64,000 nt of DNA from Isoetes taiwanensis (GCA_021234155.1 JAJEKV010000056.1:6910618-6974617), one strand, 5' to 3'; counted from the first letter of the stretch, positions 47,336 through 59,989 are shown. Notes: generated from the letters alone by a model not told the origin. Translations and numbers: made by a program.

Positions 47336-47719
47336 GTTTTTTATTAGTACTTAGGCTCCAAATATAGTGAACAGAACTTATGCTTGATATGGAACCAGCT
47401 TACGATATGGAACCAAAGTGTAGAACTATTTAATGGCATTTCTGATGCAAGCTATGAAGTTCAAATGCACTATTATTCTCTAAATATTCGAGGGTTCCTT
47501 TGTATTCTAATGTCACCCTCACAATGACTTTAATTCTTTGATCTACTTGCTTATTATACATTTTATCATAGAAATGCCTATTTAAACATATCTATGACAT
47601 CATTACAATTCGGGCCCAAATATGTTTTTAATACAACACATATGACACATATAATATAACTAAAGACAGTCTACTTCAATCATCAATTCTTAGGGCCCCG
47701 AAGGGGACCAAAAATTTTT

Positions 47720-48120
47720 GGGTTAACACACAAACCATTACATCCAACACTCTAAAATTAAATCCCCCTTCAAACCCCCTTTGGTTTGGCTGCATATTCA
47801 CACGGGGGGTGACTCTGGGCAACGAGAGCTGTTGGATAGGCATATTCACCCCTTATTCCTTAATCTACACCGTACACAAAGTTCCTCATTTGTGGGGTAT
47901 GGATGTATGGAATTTGTTATACTGTATAACAAGATTTGCAAAATACTCTAAGATTTGAGGTAATATACTATATGGTGTTGATTTTGTACGTGCAAAACAT
48001 AATTATAGGGGCTCTCGCTGCCCTACGTCACCCCCCGTGTGAATATGCACCCAAACCAAAGAGGGTTTGAAGGGGGATTTAATTTTAGAGTGTTGGATGT
48101 AATGGTTTGTGTGTTAACCC
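47720..48120. mobile_element. MITE with ~110-bp terminal inverted repeats
   Basis: Both ends start GGGTTAACACAC and stay inverted copies for about 110 bp (sharing ATTAAATCCCCCTTCAAACC and ATTCACACGGGGGGTGAC) with few mismatches. The ~180-bp centre is AT-rich. No ORF and no clear target duplication. It lies in the T1 intron. Confidence 0.85.
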
Positions 48121-48991
48121 AAACCACGTATTAGCTATGAAAACCACTATGTTACGTGGTTTTTACTAAGATTGAATTTTTTAGCATAAAAAAGCTCATC
48201 TATATTGGTTCTTCAGTGGTTTATTGAAATGGTTAAACTTTTGGATGCCTTGTGTGTTACAAAATAAAAAAAATCTTTATTCTGCAGATTAGATGCAATT
48301 ACAGCTAAATTACAGTCGTACCTGTGTAATGTCAATATATTGAATTGGTTGTGTCCTCTTCTTCATGACATCTCTAATTTTTGGTGAAACCTTTGAGTTA
48401 TCTAACCAAAACTGAGCAACCATATCCTTCATAGCCTGATCTATAGTATTTGTTCTTGGATTTCGACCTGCTAATGCCCACAGATTTGTTCCACCTAGTG
48501 ACATTCTTTTCCTTCCCTCCACTGCTATTTTTATATTTCTAGGATGTATTTTTAGCAACTTAGCTGCTAGTGAAGTCTTCTGTAATTCTCCTTCCTCTCC
48601 AACCACCATAGATAGTACAGAATGCTTTGCAGCAAGTTTGTCATTGCTATTTGCATGTTTGACATCTTGGAGGCCATCCTTTAAATTCTTTACCAGATCT
48701 GTTTTCACGATAGCCTCTTGAGGCCTTCCAATGACTGGCTCAAATAGGAATTACAATAATTTATCCTGCAATAATCTTCTTGCAAATATACTTTGCTGTT
48801 TTGGAGTCAAATTAGATACCTCATTCATTATGAGATTTACAACAGCATTCGGGTGAAAGCATGGTGTAGTGGAACACCCTGGGTGTCCCCCCTGTCCCCC
48901 CTAAAAATGTGGTGGGAGATATCAAATTTGTGGTGTGATTTTAAATGTTTGTTTGGCGCCTAGTGCATAACTGCCCGGATTCAATCATTTC

Positions 48992-51900
48992 TTGTACTGC
49001 AACAACCCGATTCCTAAACCACCCGTCCCGTTCCAATTTCCACCTAACCGATTCCTAAACCCACCCGCGCCTTTCCTGAATCACACGGCTATGGCGCTTA
49101 ATCCGGTTGTGGATCAATCCGGTTCATACTTTGAATCATTTAATTTGGAAGCAAATCTGCCTAAAATGTCAAACCGGAGCAAAGGTGTGAGAAAGAGAAC
49201 TCCAGAACAAGAACGGGATCATAAAAGACGCCAAAGGAAAAGAAAAAGGGAAGCCAAAGAAGAATTAGCAAAAATTGCATCAGCAGAGGGAGGATCCACC
49301 AGAACGGCCTCTACTAGGCGTCGGATGGTGTTGAAATTATTATCATCATTTCATAGCACCACTAATGGCTTGGCTGACAGTGATAAGAAAGAGGTTTTAC
49401 GAGATTTACTGGAAGATGACACAATGGACAGCGTACTTGGTGAACAGCTGAAAGATTTGCAAGCCAAGAGCATTGTGGTCAGCAACCTCAGGGCTTCCAT
49501 TCAACTTGTGAAGAAGTCTAACAGCAATGACAGTTTAGCAGCCAAGAGTAGTTGCCTTGCTATGGCCATAAGACGAAGCATTACCGAAAATGCTAATCCT
49601 GTCAGTGCTCGGGGTTTTGGTAAACTGCTGGGTGTTCATCATAGGAATCTTACCAAAGCAAAATTGAAGAGGGAAGAGATAGATTGCAAAGGGGGGGAAT
49701 GGGTTTTGTACAAAAGAGTTAGAAGAGCAGATGCAATTCCCAATTCTGTCATAGAACTTGTGCAGCAATTTTGGACTGAAAACAGTAGGGTCTCTCCAAA
49801 TGCAAAGGATGTCAAGTTCAGAAGATTGGAACGAAATGTAAGACAGGATCATGCCACTCACTATCTGGAAGAATCACAGGTTATTTCATTTCTTCATCTT
49901 CACCACATTCTTTATTGTTAATGTGGTATGTGGTCAGTGATTGCTTGTGATATGTGGTTGGTGTGGTTAGTCATTGCTTGTGGTATGTGGTGCCTATTAA
50001 TGCTGTGATATATGATATGTGGCGCCCAGTGTGGTGAGGCACGTGGTGTAAAATAAATGCTGTAAATATATGCTTTGTGTTGCCGAGTGTGGTGAATAAC
50101 ATGGTGTAAAATACATGCTGTAATATATGCTATGTGGTGCCTAGTGTGGTGTAAAATAAATGCTATAATATATGTTTTGTGGTGCCTATTGTGGTGAATA
50201 ACATGATGTAAAATAAATGCTGTAATATATGCTATGTGGTGCTTAGTGTGGTGAAAAATATGGTGTAAAATAAATGTTGTAATATATGCTATGTGGTGCC
50301 TAGTGTGGTGAAAAATAAGGTGTACAATAAATTATGTAATATATGCTTTGTGGTGCCTAGTGTGGTGAATAACGAGGTGTAAGATGAATGTCTGTAATAT
50401 ATTCTATGTGGTGTCTAGTGTGGTGGAAAACGTAGTGTGCAATAAATTATGTAATATATGCTGATCACCTTGTTATCTTCCTTGCAGTTGCAATTGTTCA
50501 GGAAATTCAAGACGGAACATCCTAGTGTTATGATCAAACAGAGGATGTTTGAAAAGCTGAAACCATGGTTTGTTGTAAAATTAAAGGACTTCAATAGTTG
50601 CTACTGTATATACCATGTTAGAATGCAGATGCTAATAGATGGCTTCAATAGTATGAGAACTAAGCACCCAAAAAGCTGCAGCTGCACTTGTCAACTTTGC
50701 AGGTCAGACATATATGGTGAATGCAGGGCATCTGAATACAAAATAAGTAGCACAAGAAGTCTGTGGCAGGGAATTTTATGTGAGAAAACTAGCTTCCAAC
50801 CTTACCATAAGAGGGAATGCATTCTGGGTGAGTGTAAAGAGTGTGGGATTAAGAAGTTCCCTATCTGCCCACATGAACAATCTAGTGATAGTGGCATGGT
50901 GAAGTGGGAATTCCTAGACTATGAAAAAAAATCGAATTCAGAGATGGCAAAGAAAGAAGTCTAAGCTCGCTCACCAACACAATGAAACCGCAAGTCTTCC
51001 ACCGGTGAACAAAATGTTGGAGAAGCTTCCAAAATTTCCTTTACACAACTTCGATATATAAGTGGCGGGCGTGCCAAGACAAAGAACTCCTTGATAACTT
51101 GCCCGAGATGCTTACCCGTCCGTGGTTGACTTCAGCAGAGAATTATACTTTTAAGGAGCGAGAATGAAGTTCAGTCCATGCATTGGGTCAACAACCGATA
51201 ACTATATTTGTTCAAATAACCTATCGTTGATCCACGCATTTACACCATTGAGAAGGAAACACACTACTATGTGTCGGATGATAGGGAACATGACACACTT
51301 TTTGTTCAACATTGTTTTATGAAACATTTTGAGTACTTAAAGCAGAAAGGCAATGTCCCCAAACAACACTATGTATTTTCAGATGGTGCTGCATCACAAT
51401 TCAAAGCAGCCAGACCATTTTATTTTGTTGGAAGGTACAGTTGTGATACAGAGGTCAACATGATGTGGAACTTCTTTGGATCAAACCATTGAAAAGGTGG
51501 ACATGATGGGACGGCAGCAGAATTGAAAAGATGGATACGAGGTCTACAGCTTAAACATCCTGACATTAAACTAGATAATGCCCATGATGTGGTGAAAATT
51601 GCAGAGAAGCAATTTCAATGTGGTACATTTGAGTGGATTGAAAATGGAAGAAAAGTTCGGAGATACTTCTGGGAAATAAAACCTGAGGATATCAATAGGA
51701 AAAAGGCTTGGGGTGCAGAGACAATTCCAGAAATCAGGCAAATTCATTCAGTCCATGGATTCAGCACAGGAAATCCAACACAGCTACATACCAGAAAGCT
51801 ATCATGTTTTTGCGGCAATTATTTGGATGGAAAATGGGACATGTGTGAGAACAAATTGTATGTAGATGGATGGAACCTTGTAGTCGTTGAACCATCCTCC

Positions 51901-52368
51901 AATGTTCATGCAGATGTGGAAGAGACCCGCAAGTCTACCAGGCCACTATACTCAACCTTGGCAAATGTACTTGCAGAAGCACTTAGAGAAGGAGACAACT
52001 TTGCAGTTGCTGCACCTAAAGGGAATGAGGAGGATTCTGTATTTTGGATGTTGCTATGCACCAAGCCAAAATTTGAAGTTGAAAATGACTTCAAGCAGAA
52101 CGGAAACTAGTTTATGAGAGGTGAAACCGTTGTGGAGGGCATTTACTATAGAAAGAAGCCTCGGTCAAAGGTGATGTATGAGTTGTGAACAAACGAGCCA
52201 AAGTCACTTGTATTCTATACTCAAATTTGTGCTATTCGAGTTCCCATGCAGTAGATCAAGAAAAGTGTTCGAACTGTTTACAGGCTAGACCAGGCAGATG
52301 AGAAAAAGATTCTAGAAAACTTGCCCGAGGTTTTATCTGATGAAGATAGCATGTCTGATGAAGAATAG
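48992..52368 (+). pseudogene. T2: Cys-rich RNase H-fold transposase-like gene, copy 2
   Basis: Exon 1 (48992-49879; alternative start at Met 49091) has a strongly basic segment (RKRTPEQERDHKRRQRKRKR), then a region shared with T1 (NSNDSLAAKSS, LVQQFWTENSRVSPNAKDV). Exon 2 starts at 50488 after CTTGCAG. It holds the Cys module (CSCTCQLC, ECKECG), a VVDFS motif keeping the first Asp, FSDGAASQFKAARPF, and GGHDGTAAELKRW, then LSCFCGNYLDG. The frame is scrambled at 50960-51270, and nonsense codons lie at 51489, 52108, 52186 and 52252. It lies head to head with T1, starts ~160 bp apart. Superfamily unsettled. Confidence 0.6.
49920..50480 (+). repeat. Minisatellite filling the T2 intron
   Basis: About nine degenerate units of ~60 bp, each with GTGGTG(A/T)A, (A)TGGTGTAAAATAAATG and GTAATATATGCTATGTGGTGCCTAGT. 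The array occupies almost the entire intron between the two T2 exons. Confidence 0.85.
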
Positions 52369-54000
52369 TTGAACACATTCTTACAGGTTAGGAAATGATT
52401 TAGAAATTTTGAATATATGTTGTTGTGTCTTGCCTTGTTTGGGAATAATATAAGAAACTCAATTCCATGCTCAATTGTATTTTGATGTCCCTTGTTTCAA
52501 TGTAATATGTTTGCTTTTGATGTAATATGTAATTGTATTTTGATGTCCCTGATGTAACATACGCCAGGTTCACCACATGTTTCACCACGTGTTTCACTTT
52601 CTGTCTCTTCCCCCAAGCCAGATAGATCCTTCTGAACAGCTTTTCCACTTTTGCTTTTCTTTTCCTTAAATTCTCTCGGTCCCATCAATTCCCCTCATCA
52701 TCCTTTGGCTGACAGCCGTACCCGAAAATCATTTTGGGATGGCGAAAATTAATGACCTCAGGCGACTCAAAAGGCCCGAGGTGCCATTCTTCTTGCTCCC
52801 AACCGAGTTTACAGTTTATTACAACAGTTCGGGAGTAGCTTACAGTTTACAGCAGCAGGTACTTGGGAAGCAGTTTACAGTTTACAGTTGGGTGGGAAGC
52901 AGTTTACAGTTTACAGCAGCTACTTCAGCAGACATGGCCAACTTCACCTCTTGAATGCTGCAAAATGATGGAGTGCTGGAATGGGACAATGTGACCAGAG
53001 AAGAAGAGCCCCTAATACCTAGGCGTGTTGTCCCGATTTTCACCCATGCAGAATGGATGGACGTCCTCAGGCAACAGAAATTTCTCTATTCACCGGATGA
53101 AAATATGACCACAGAAATGCTGAAAGCTCTCACCAGGAGAATGAATTGTACACCGAACCTCCCAGACCTCTCTCCTTACTCTGCTGCCACTGAAATTTTT
53201 ACACACCAGCATCTTTGGCCTCTTCCTCATACTATTGACCAGGATCTGCAAAGGTTGAAACCTTTTCTGCTTAATGGCTACCAAGCCTTTACGCTAGACA
53301 TGTTCTTGTTTAGTTATGATAGGTTGTTTACAGAGGACCAATTCCTTCACTTCAGGGATATGCTCTATCATCACAAGGCCAAGCAGGATGCACATGGAGA
53401 AGCTGCTATTCTTTTTGGTAACACTGCACCATTATGGTTTTTTGCTTTCCCTCCAGACACTACAAGAGAATGAGCATTTTTTGTCAGAAAAATCGTCAGA
53501 TGGGCTTCACAAAACAGAGAACTGCCCAGACACTACTGGCTGACGATCTACCTGACGAATATTATCTGACGATATAGTGTCAGAATAATCGTCAGAAAAA
53601 TCGTCAGTTCTTCTGACGATAATGTGTCAGAAAAATCGTCAAAAAAAACGTCAAAAAAATCGTCAGAAAAATCGCCAGAAAAAACGTCAAAAAAATCGTC
53701 AAAATTTTCGTCGCCAAAATCGTCAGTCTTTTCGTTGCTGAAATCGTCAGAATATGCATCAAGACTTTCGTCAGGATAGTTGTCAGCAGAGCATTTTACT
53801 GTTACTCCTATTGCTATAGAGATAGTTGATTAAGCCATTAAAGGATCTTGAAACTTATATTCGCAATTAAGAAGAGCACCAAATCAGGATCTTTAAAGCC
53901 ACAGTGACACATTAAAATGGGCATTTTATTGATATGATAAAAGTATAGAAATGTACAAGATGCTTATTTTATAAATATATACACTGTTATCTTTGATAAA

Positions 54001-54520
54001 CCAGACTTGGGCTGCTAGGAAATCTGTACTTGGTCCTTTATTCTTAGAAATTGATAGAGACTTGTGAAATCCTGCATTTGGGGATAGTGAAGGTGAGCAA
54101 GACAATCGCAAGTCACCCAACCGTTGCCTTTCTTCAGCAACTTTGACCTGTAAGATGGAAAGAAATTTAAAAATCCATTACTTCGATTTAAAACCCACAA
54201 TAGCCATTTCACTTCTTTACCTTGATTATCTCGTCTAAGAACTCATGTTCCATTGCCTGGATCTGGTCTTGTAATTTCCTTAAAGCTTCAAGAGCCAAAA
54301 GACATCACCTTCTCTCTCATGGCAAGCAAGGCGAGCAAGACCGGCTGCTGATTTCAAATCAATTATTAGAATAGGATTAAAGACATATATCAACCATAAC
54401 TCTACAACGTGAAATGACTACAAAATAAGATACCTTTGATTTTTCTTTATCCATCCTCAATCTATCAGCAGAGATGCCATTTTTGTTTGTTTGGACTTCA
54501 TCTCATCTAGCAAACTGCCA
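54001..54520 (-). pseudogene. Possible captured exons of an unidentified coiled-coil gene
   Basis: Minus-strand open stretches lie between intron-like sequences: ADRLRMDKEKSK (~54435-54475), SAAGLARLACHERE (~54310-54350), EALRKLQDQIQAMEHEFLDE (~54230-54295) and VAEERQRLGDLRLS (~54080-54150). Donor- and acceptor-like sites flank some of them. Several stops and frame changes occur. The source gene was not recognised. The pieces sit inside the CACTA element. Confidence 0.4.
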
Positions 54521-55891
54521 TACAAATAAAAACATTAACACCTATTAAATAACAACAAACATTACCAGGAAATTTAATTCAAGTAACCACCTTTCTCTTT
54601 CATCAACAAATTCATGAAGTCGCACCCTTAAAATTTATATTTCATGCAATAAAAAGCCGCGATGTCAGTAATGATCTTGGCAGGTCCATTGGAAGGAAAA
54701 TCATGCTCAAGAAACTTGACCTCCTCAACTCCATGCAAATCATATCACTCAAAAATCATAAGCAAATATCATTCTGATATAATATGTCAAACCTTAATGA
54801 GAAGGTTTGATCTATCATTCATCAAAGTCTTCAAGTCGAAATTGCTCCAACCAAAATTTTAAGGCAGAAACACCCACTCCCACAACATGGAATCTCCACT
54901 CTTGCTATCTTGCTAGGCCAAGTGGCTATCACATGGTATCCAAGAGCCTATGCCATATCTGTGTTAAAGCAGGAACATTATTAGGCATGAGTACGGCATT
55001 AGTGGCAACGATTTCCACGGCCTTAAATATACAGTGTAGATCTAAACTTGCAATATTGTTACCCTGATGCAAGATCTATTCCTCCTGCTAAGATCTATTC
55101 CTCCTGCTGTTAAAGATTTTTTAAAGCTTTCAAGTGTTATTTCAGTGATTCAATTTCAAAATACTTAATCAATAACAAAAGACAAAACTGCATCACATGC
55201 AACAGAGCATAATGTAAAAATTTGCTCAAACCTGAGATCATATTTTAGGAATATACACGTCGATTTCCTCTGTTATGTATCCACTGGCCATATTTGACCA
55301 GATGCAGCATCGAAGCCCATGCCATTATCGAAGGCTTTTCTATTTCCAAGGCCTTCTGGCTAAAGATCTATAGACAAAGAGCATATTGATTAGCTCTAAA
55401 ATAGAACTGGTCCGAGTTGCAGACCGAGCAAACAAATCCGGATCTTGTAACAAATCGGCCTGCCACAAATAATCCAGTTTTTTGTTTACCTGATTGTCAT
55501 GTTGGAATGAAGCCGACATCTCCAACAGGCAATATCTTTGGCAACAAGATCTGGCGACCTATTTTTCGGCTGCAACTGGTAGATCCGAATGTATCTTTAT
55601 GCTATTTCCAGCAAATCCGAAATGGATGATTTAATCGGCCATGCCTCCATATCGGACCAAGGTAGCCGCATACTTTTGGCGCAGGCCTTCTCTTGGGTAA
55701 GCGCAAAAGATGTAAGCCCAAGTCCATTGTGTATATCTACACAAAAATTCGTTTTCATTCAACCATAATCGATTCAGAAATATTTCGATGTTCGTTTCCA
55801 ACTATAATCATTCAAAAATATTTAGATGTGAAAATATTACAACATCAATAATATAGAACTACCAGGAAAAGGCCCAACTTATCTTTTATGT

Positions 55892-56101
55892 TTCTCTAAC
55901 ACACTAGTTCCTTAGCAATGTGGTCTCGAGTTCGAGACCGCCCAGAATCGCACTCGGTACTGTTGGGGGTCAAATCCCAACAGACGCAATGTAAGGTGGT
56001 TGGGGGCAGGGCCCAACCAAACAATGTAGTGTGGTGTGTGGTCACATGTCCAGTTGGATGCTGCCTAGTGGCGTGACGTTAAAACTACTATCTATCTATC
56101 T
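55892..56101 (+). mobile_element. SINE (~210 bp) with 16-bp target duplication
   Basis: A 16-bp direct repeat AACTTATCTTTTATGT flanks it (55876-55891 and 56102-56117). The body has a Pol III B-box-like GAGTTCGAGACC preceded by CTTAGCAATGTGG, a second box-like GGTCAAATCCC, and a 3' (CTAT)n tail. It is nested within the CACTA element. Confidence 0.8.
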
Positions 56102-56117
56102 AACTTATCTTTTATGT

Positions 56118-57000
56118 AAGACACAGAGAAGGAAGCGTATATGCACTTGCTTGCCATTTATCGGTCTTGATTTCTAGGACAACTCATATCCATAGATTTT
56201 TTTTTCCTGCCTTCTTCTAGCCAATATAGGCAATCTTTTGCCTCCTTCTAGGGCGCAATGCATTTCAAATTAAATTAAATCACAAGCCCTAAATCGATAT
56301 GCAGAAGTGACTTGAAGGTTTTTAAAGGTTAGAAATACGCCACTATTAGATTTTGTATCCTAAAAGCAATGAAAACTATTAAACTTTTGTGAAGGTTATA
56401 AGCTTATGACACTTTGAGGCTAAATAATAACCTACACCAGCAACTCTAGAGCTATGCCCAATATGTCCAAGACATCAAATTTCCACATGACGCATTCTTT
56501 ACATGCAATTATGCCATTTTCAGTGTCAACTACCGGTAACCATTATAAAATTGTGAAGGTCTTACCAACCTTTAAATATGAACTTAAAGCCGTAATATTA
56601 ATTTAAGACCACGGTTATTAGACCATAGCAAATGTAGTTCCTAACTCAGTATCCGTCTAGCAAACCTAAACGCAATTTGCCCTAACTTTTTTCCAGTACG
56701 CCCTACAAGTATTTTACTAAACCATAAAATACACATGACATTGCAGGCACATAACAAATTATATGTCTCCGGAGATGCCACATTGTGCCCGAGGAACTCT
56801 AGCAAGACTATACAATTTTCAAGTTACATTATGGATATAGTATTGGGCAGCCTTAAGTCTATTGGGCAGTTTCTTAAGTGTCCCATATGGGGTCTGCATG
56901 GATGGAAATTAGTTATCCTCCGAGAACTTAATCAAGCTTGGTCAACTAATACATCATTACACAGATCGAGAAGCTTCATCTAAAACAGACTGTTCAATGA
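56118..57000. other. CACTA interior, no gene recognised
   Basis: AT-rich sequence with short frames only. An 82-codon plus-strand frame (56735-56983) shows no known motif. Confidence 0.35.
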
Positions 57001-57853
57001 AATGTTATAATTAAATTTGTAATAATGCCTAGAAAAGCACCATCTGACGATTATCCTGATGCAATATCTGACGATTATTCTGACTCAGAATCTGACGTTA
57101 TATCTGATGCAATTTCTGACGATTTTTCTGACACATATTCTGACGCACAATCTGATGCAAAATCTGACGCTTTTTCTGACGATACATGTTTGACGCATAT
57201 TCTGACGATTAGTTGACGCCTAACCTGACGAATCATCTGACGTTTATTGTGACGATACATTTGACGTAATATTGTCAGGAAAAGCGTCAGAATAGTAATC
57301 GTCAGTACGCTCGTCAGGCAGTACGTCAGGCAAAAATCTCTCTAGACAGTCTGACGATTTTTCTGACAAAAAATGCTCATTCTCTTGTAGTGAGAATGGG
57401 ATGAAATAGGCTGGCAAGCTGACCCGGTGGCCACTGATCTGATGATCATAGAAGAGGACGAGGAGGAGCTGGACCCAGATCTCTTTTTGATAGAAGCACA
57501 GGAATGAAAGCAAGTGTATATAAAAAGTTTTGTTTCTCATGTAATTTGAAATGTTTAATACAAATCCTCGCTTGTAATCTGAAATTTAACCTTATGTAAT
57601 CATTTTATATGTTTAATATAAATCTTCACTCTTCAATCTTCACTCTTTAATAGACAGGGTGAAAGTGACACACAGAAAAATTACATTAAGGATGAACAGA
57701 ATGGGACAGAGAAACACATGATGAAACCCACCATTGGAAATCTGTCACGTCAAATGCAAAGTCAATCATTCAAAAGCTGGCTGTGCAGGAAGCATTGGAC
57801 GGAAACCCTAAATCTAGTTTTGCATGCAGACATTGGCTTATCCCAATCCAGCT

Positions 57854-58479
57854 ATGGCGGAAGAAGACAGAAGGAGAACACGAGCACAAATAATTTCGCC
57901 AGTTCAAATGCAGTCGCATCTGGTAGGACCTATACTGGAGCAAATAAACCAGGAACAGAGGCGGATATTAGAGGAGCGGAGGATCCATGAATTCCGAGGT
58001 ATTCTAGGCTTAAAACATAGGTTAATTCTTGATAGGCTTAAAGAATTAGAAGCCAAGGCAGTGATAGGCGGTTGCCTTTCTTTGTAGTAGAATGTGATTT
58101 CTATATTACTAATGATGTTGTTTTACACAGATGCAGTCAGGAGACTTAACAGAGTGACAGGGATCTGGGGGTGGCGTATGATTCTGATGATGAGTTCGCA
58201 GCTCTCTCCCCGAGTGAGCAAGAGGATATGTTCATCCAACTAAAGCAGGAAATGATCCATGCTTCAGCCATTAAAAAAGTGCTCAACAGGCCAGATGCAT
58301 GGAGACAGAACAACCTGAGACAATACTTTATGAATCTGTATCATAAGTGGGAGCAGAATTGAGAAGCTCATGTTTTAGTGTTGCTGGATTTCACCAACTA
58401 TTCAGCAGAAAAACTTGATCTCATCTTGAACATACTTGGAAGAAGAAGAGTTACAGATCTCACAAAATGCAGGATCTGA
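57854..58479 (+). pseudogene. ORF B2, second copy of the two-exon ORF
   Basis: Exon 1 (57854 to about 58060) reads MAEEDRRRTRAQ and shares ISP(V/I)QMQ(S/T)HL and PILE(Q/E)IN with ORF B1. Exon 2 starts at 58131 after TTACACAG and shares MFIQLKQEMIHASAIKKVL and the YFMNLYHKWEQ block. A frameshift near 58165 and a TGA at 58360 (Arg in B1) break it. Beyond that stop the frame continues to 58479. It lies 350 bp after ORF A2 on the same strand. Confidence 0.5.
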
Positions 58480-58682
58480 TTGAGGCCCAGTAACTGCATG
58501 TCATCATTAACCTCTTCAAAACAACTATTATTATATCTCTAATGCATTTTGATAATACTAGAAGCTCAGGGTTATAGTTTTCCCTGATTTTTCTTGCATA
58601 CTTCATTTCATAAGAAGTATGAACTATTCTACCGGGTATGGTAGATTTCCATATGTATTTTTATTATTTGAAATATAAAAAC

Positions 58683-58770
58683 AACGTTTGCATCACCACA
58701 GCTTCACCACAGTTTTCATTACAGTTTTTACCACATTTTTCACCACAGCTTTCACCACAGATTTCACCAT
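58683..58770 (-). repeat. CACCACA-rich short repeat
   Basis: About seven TTCACCACAG-like units of ~12-18 bp lie in tandem; related repeats occur at 59990-60120. Confidence 0.7.
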
Positions 58771-59035
58771 AATCAGCCAGGGGCATTGACCATTTTTTGA
58801 CCCAGTCAGAAAATGGAATGGCTCTCAGATTCCTAACAGTATCTTGACTGATTTTGGTGACAACAATATATGGATCCCAAATTAGGTCCCTGAATTGATA
58901 TGAGGCCAAAATTCATTAAGCTCTGCTTTGTGCAAAGATTCTTGCAAGGCCACTAACTATTGCTTCAGGGAATTCTGTGTTTTTCTTTTCAGCTTTTTCT
59001 GAACTCTATTTCTTTTGAACCCGAGCCACCCACCT

Positions 59036-59988
59036 CATATTTTCCTATTTGCTGCTGGTTACCATATTTTGTTAGTGTGCAGATCATAAACTCTGCACCT
59101 TGAAATTCCCTGTTGGCTTTAATGTTTGTTTCAATGGTATGCTATTTCACTAAAGGCATACTTTGCTTTGTACTTTGCATTTTATAATGAATGACAAAAA
59201 CTGTCATTAACTTGAGTTGCAAAGTAAATACCAAAAACTTGAGTTGCAAACTAAATACCAAACATGTTTCTTATATCTGTACAGAAAAGGATAGAAACAG
59301 TTCAGTTAACTAAAAGAACAGTGGAAACTAAGAGAACATTTAAAGCAAAAAAAATAGTCAACACAGCTGTAGAGAAGAGGATTTCTGTCATTAACGAAAA
59401 AGCTTTACAAAAAATAGTCACAAGGACTATTGCAAAACATTTGAAACCAGGGATTAAAAAAACAAATCTAAACTAATCAGGGCTGGAGCAGGCTTGATCT
59501 TCAGGCGGGGGCCATCCTCAGCTCTATATGGAGGCCGTCCTCCATGGCATACATCTTCATTTCTAGCAGTCGCTCCTCGTCGGGGTAACCTCGATCAACC
59601 CACTCGAGCACCCGCATCGAACAGACAGCCTGTGCCTCCATGATGAGCTTTTCCACCTCTGGTAGAGTGAACTTGGCCACCACTGTAACAGGTTGGCCTC
59701 CAAACGAAGACACGGATTCTGACCGTGCTGGCGGTGAAGGAGCAGGCACAATGGCTGGAGTATTCCTGCGCACTGTAGTCTTGGACCTGGCCATGGACGG
59801 AATGAACGATGGGGACGGAGTGAACAAAATGGATGGAATGAATGATGGGGACGGAATGGACGGAATGAAGCTGCAGGGCAGAATTTTGAGAATAAAAGGA
59901 ATGCAAAATCGTATGTTGGGAATGAGGCAGAAGAGGAAAGGGACGTTTGCATGCATACGATTGCACACCTCGGGAGCCGAGCCACCCA
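59036..59988. repeat. Duplicated segment D, copy 2 (contains ORF C2)
   Basis: Counterpart of 36867-38298 without the hAT-type insert. It is bracketed by a 12-bp direct repeat CCGAGCCACCCA (59021-59032 and 59977-59988). Confidence 0.85.
59501..59794 (-). CDS. ORF C2, small conserved protein
   Basis: 97 codons from ATG at 59794: MARSKTTVRRNTPA, then a Pro/Ser-rich stretch, KFTLPEVEKLIMEAQAV, RGYPDEERLLEMKMYAMEDG, ending RMAPA. An upstream in-frame Met exists at 59992, but that stretch is a low-complexity FIPS repeat, and this Met is where the homologous ORF C1 also starts. The copy is intact. Function unknown. It is antisense to ORFs A and B in both modules. Confidence 0.45.
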   Translation of the reverse strand: MARSKTTVRRNTPAIVPAPSPPARSESVSSFGGQPVTVVAKFTLPEVEKLIMEAQAVCSMRVLEWVDRGYPDEERLLEMKMYAMEDGLHIELRMAPA

Positions 59989-59989
59989 G

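Larger units (their letters stand above)
53458..57392. mobile_element. Non-autonomous CACTA (En/Spm-type) element, 3935 bp
   Basis: The ends are perfect 43-bp inverted repeats starting CACTACAAGAGAATGAGC. A 3-bp target duplication AGA flanks them (53455-53457 and 57393-57395). Both subterminal regions (53480-53790 and 57040-57360) are packed with TCTGACGA/TCGTCAGA motifs in opposite orientation, as expected for CACTA subterminal repeats. No transposase is encoded. Its interior holds a SINE and possible host gene fragments. Confidence 0.95.
52739..57507 (+). pseudogene. ORF A2, split in frame by a CACTA element
   Basis: The frame starts at Met 52739 (MAKINDLRRL), has one TGA at 52952-52954, resumes at Met 52955 and runs to the CACTA insertion at 53458. 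Ignoring the element and one AGA repeat, the same frame continues at 57396 for 37 codons (WDEIGWQAD, then an acidic IIEEDEEELD stretch) to the TGA at 57505-57507. The protein is acidic and not recognised, with weak similarity to ORF A1. It follows T2 by ~370 bp on the same strand. The TTACAGTTTACAG repeats at 52810-52915 suggest local slippage in the N-terminal part. Confidence 0.55.

Noticed and set aside
55913-55940. Functional tRNA gene
   Set aside because: A B-box-like sequence is present but no cloverleaf can be drawn; the 16-bp flanking repeats and tail fit a SINE.
57025-57216. Asp/Ser-rich repeat ORF
   Set aside because: It is the CACTA subterminal TCTGACGA repeat array read as protein.
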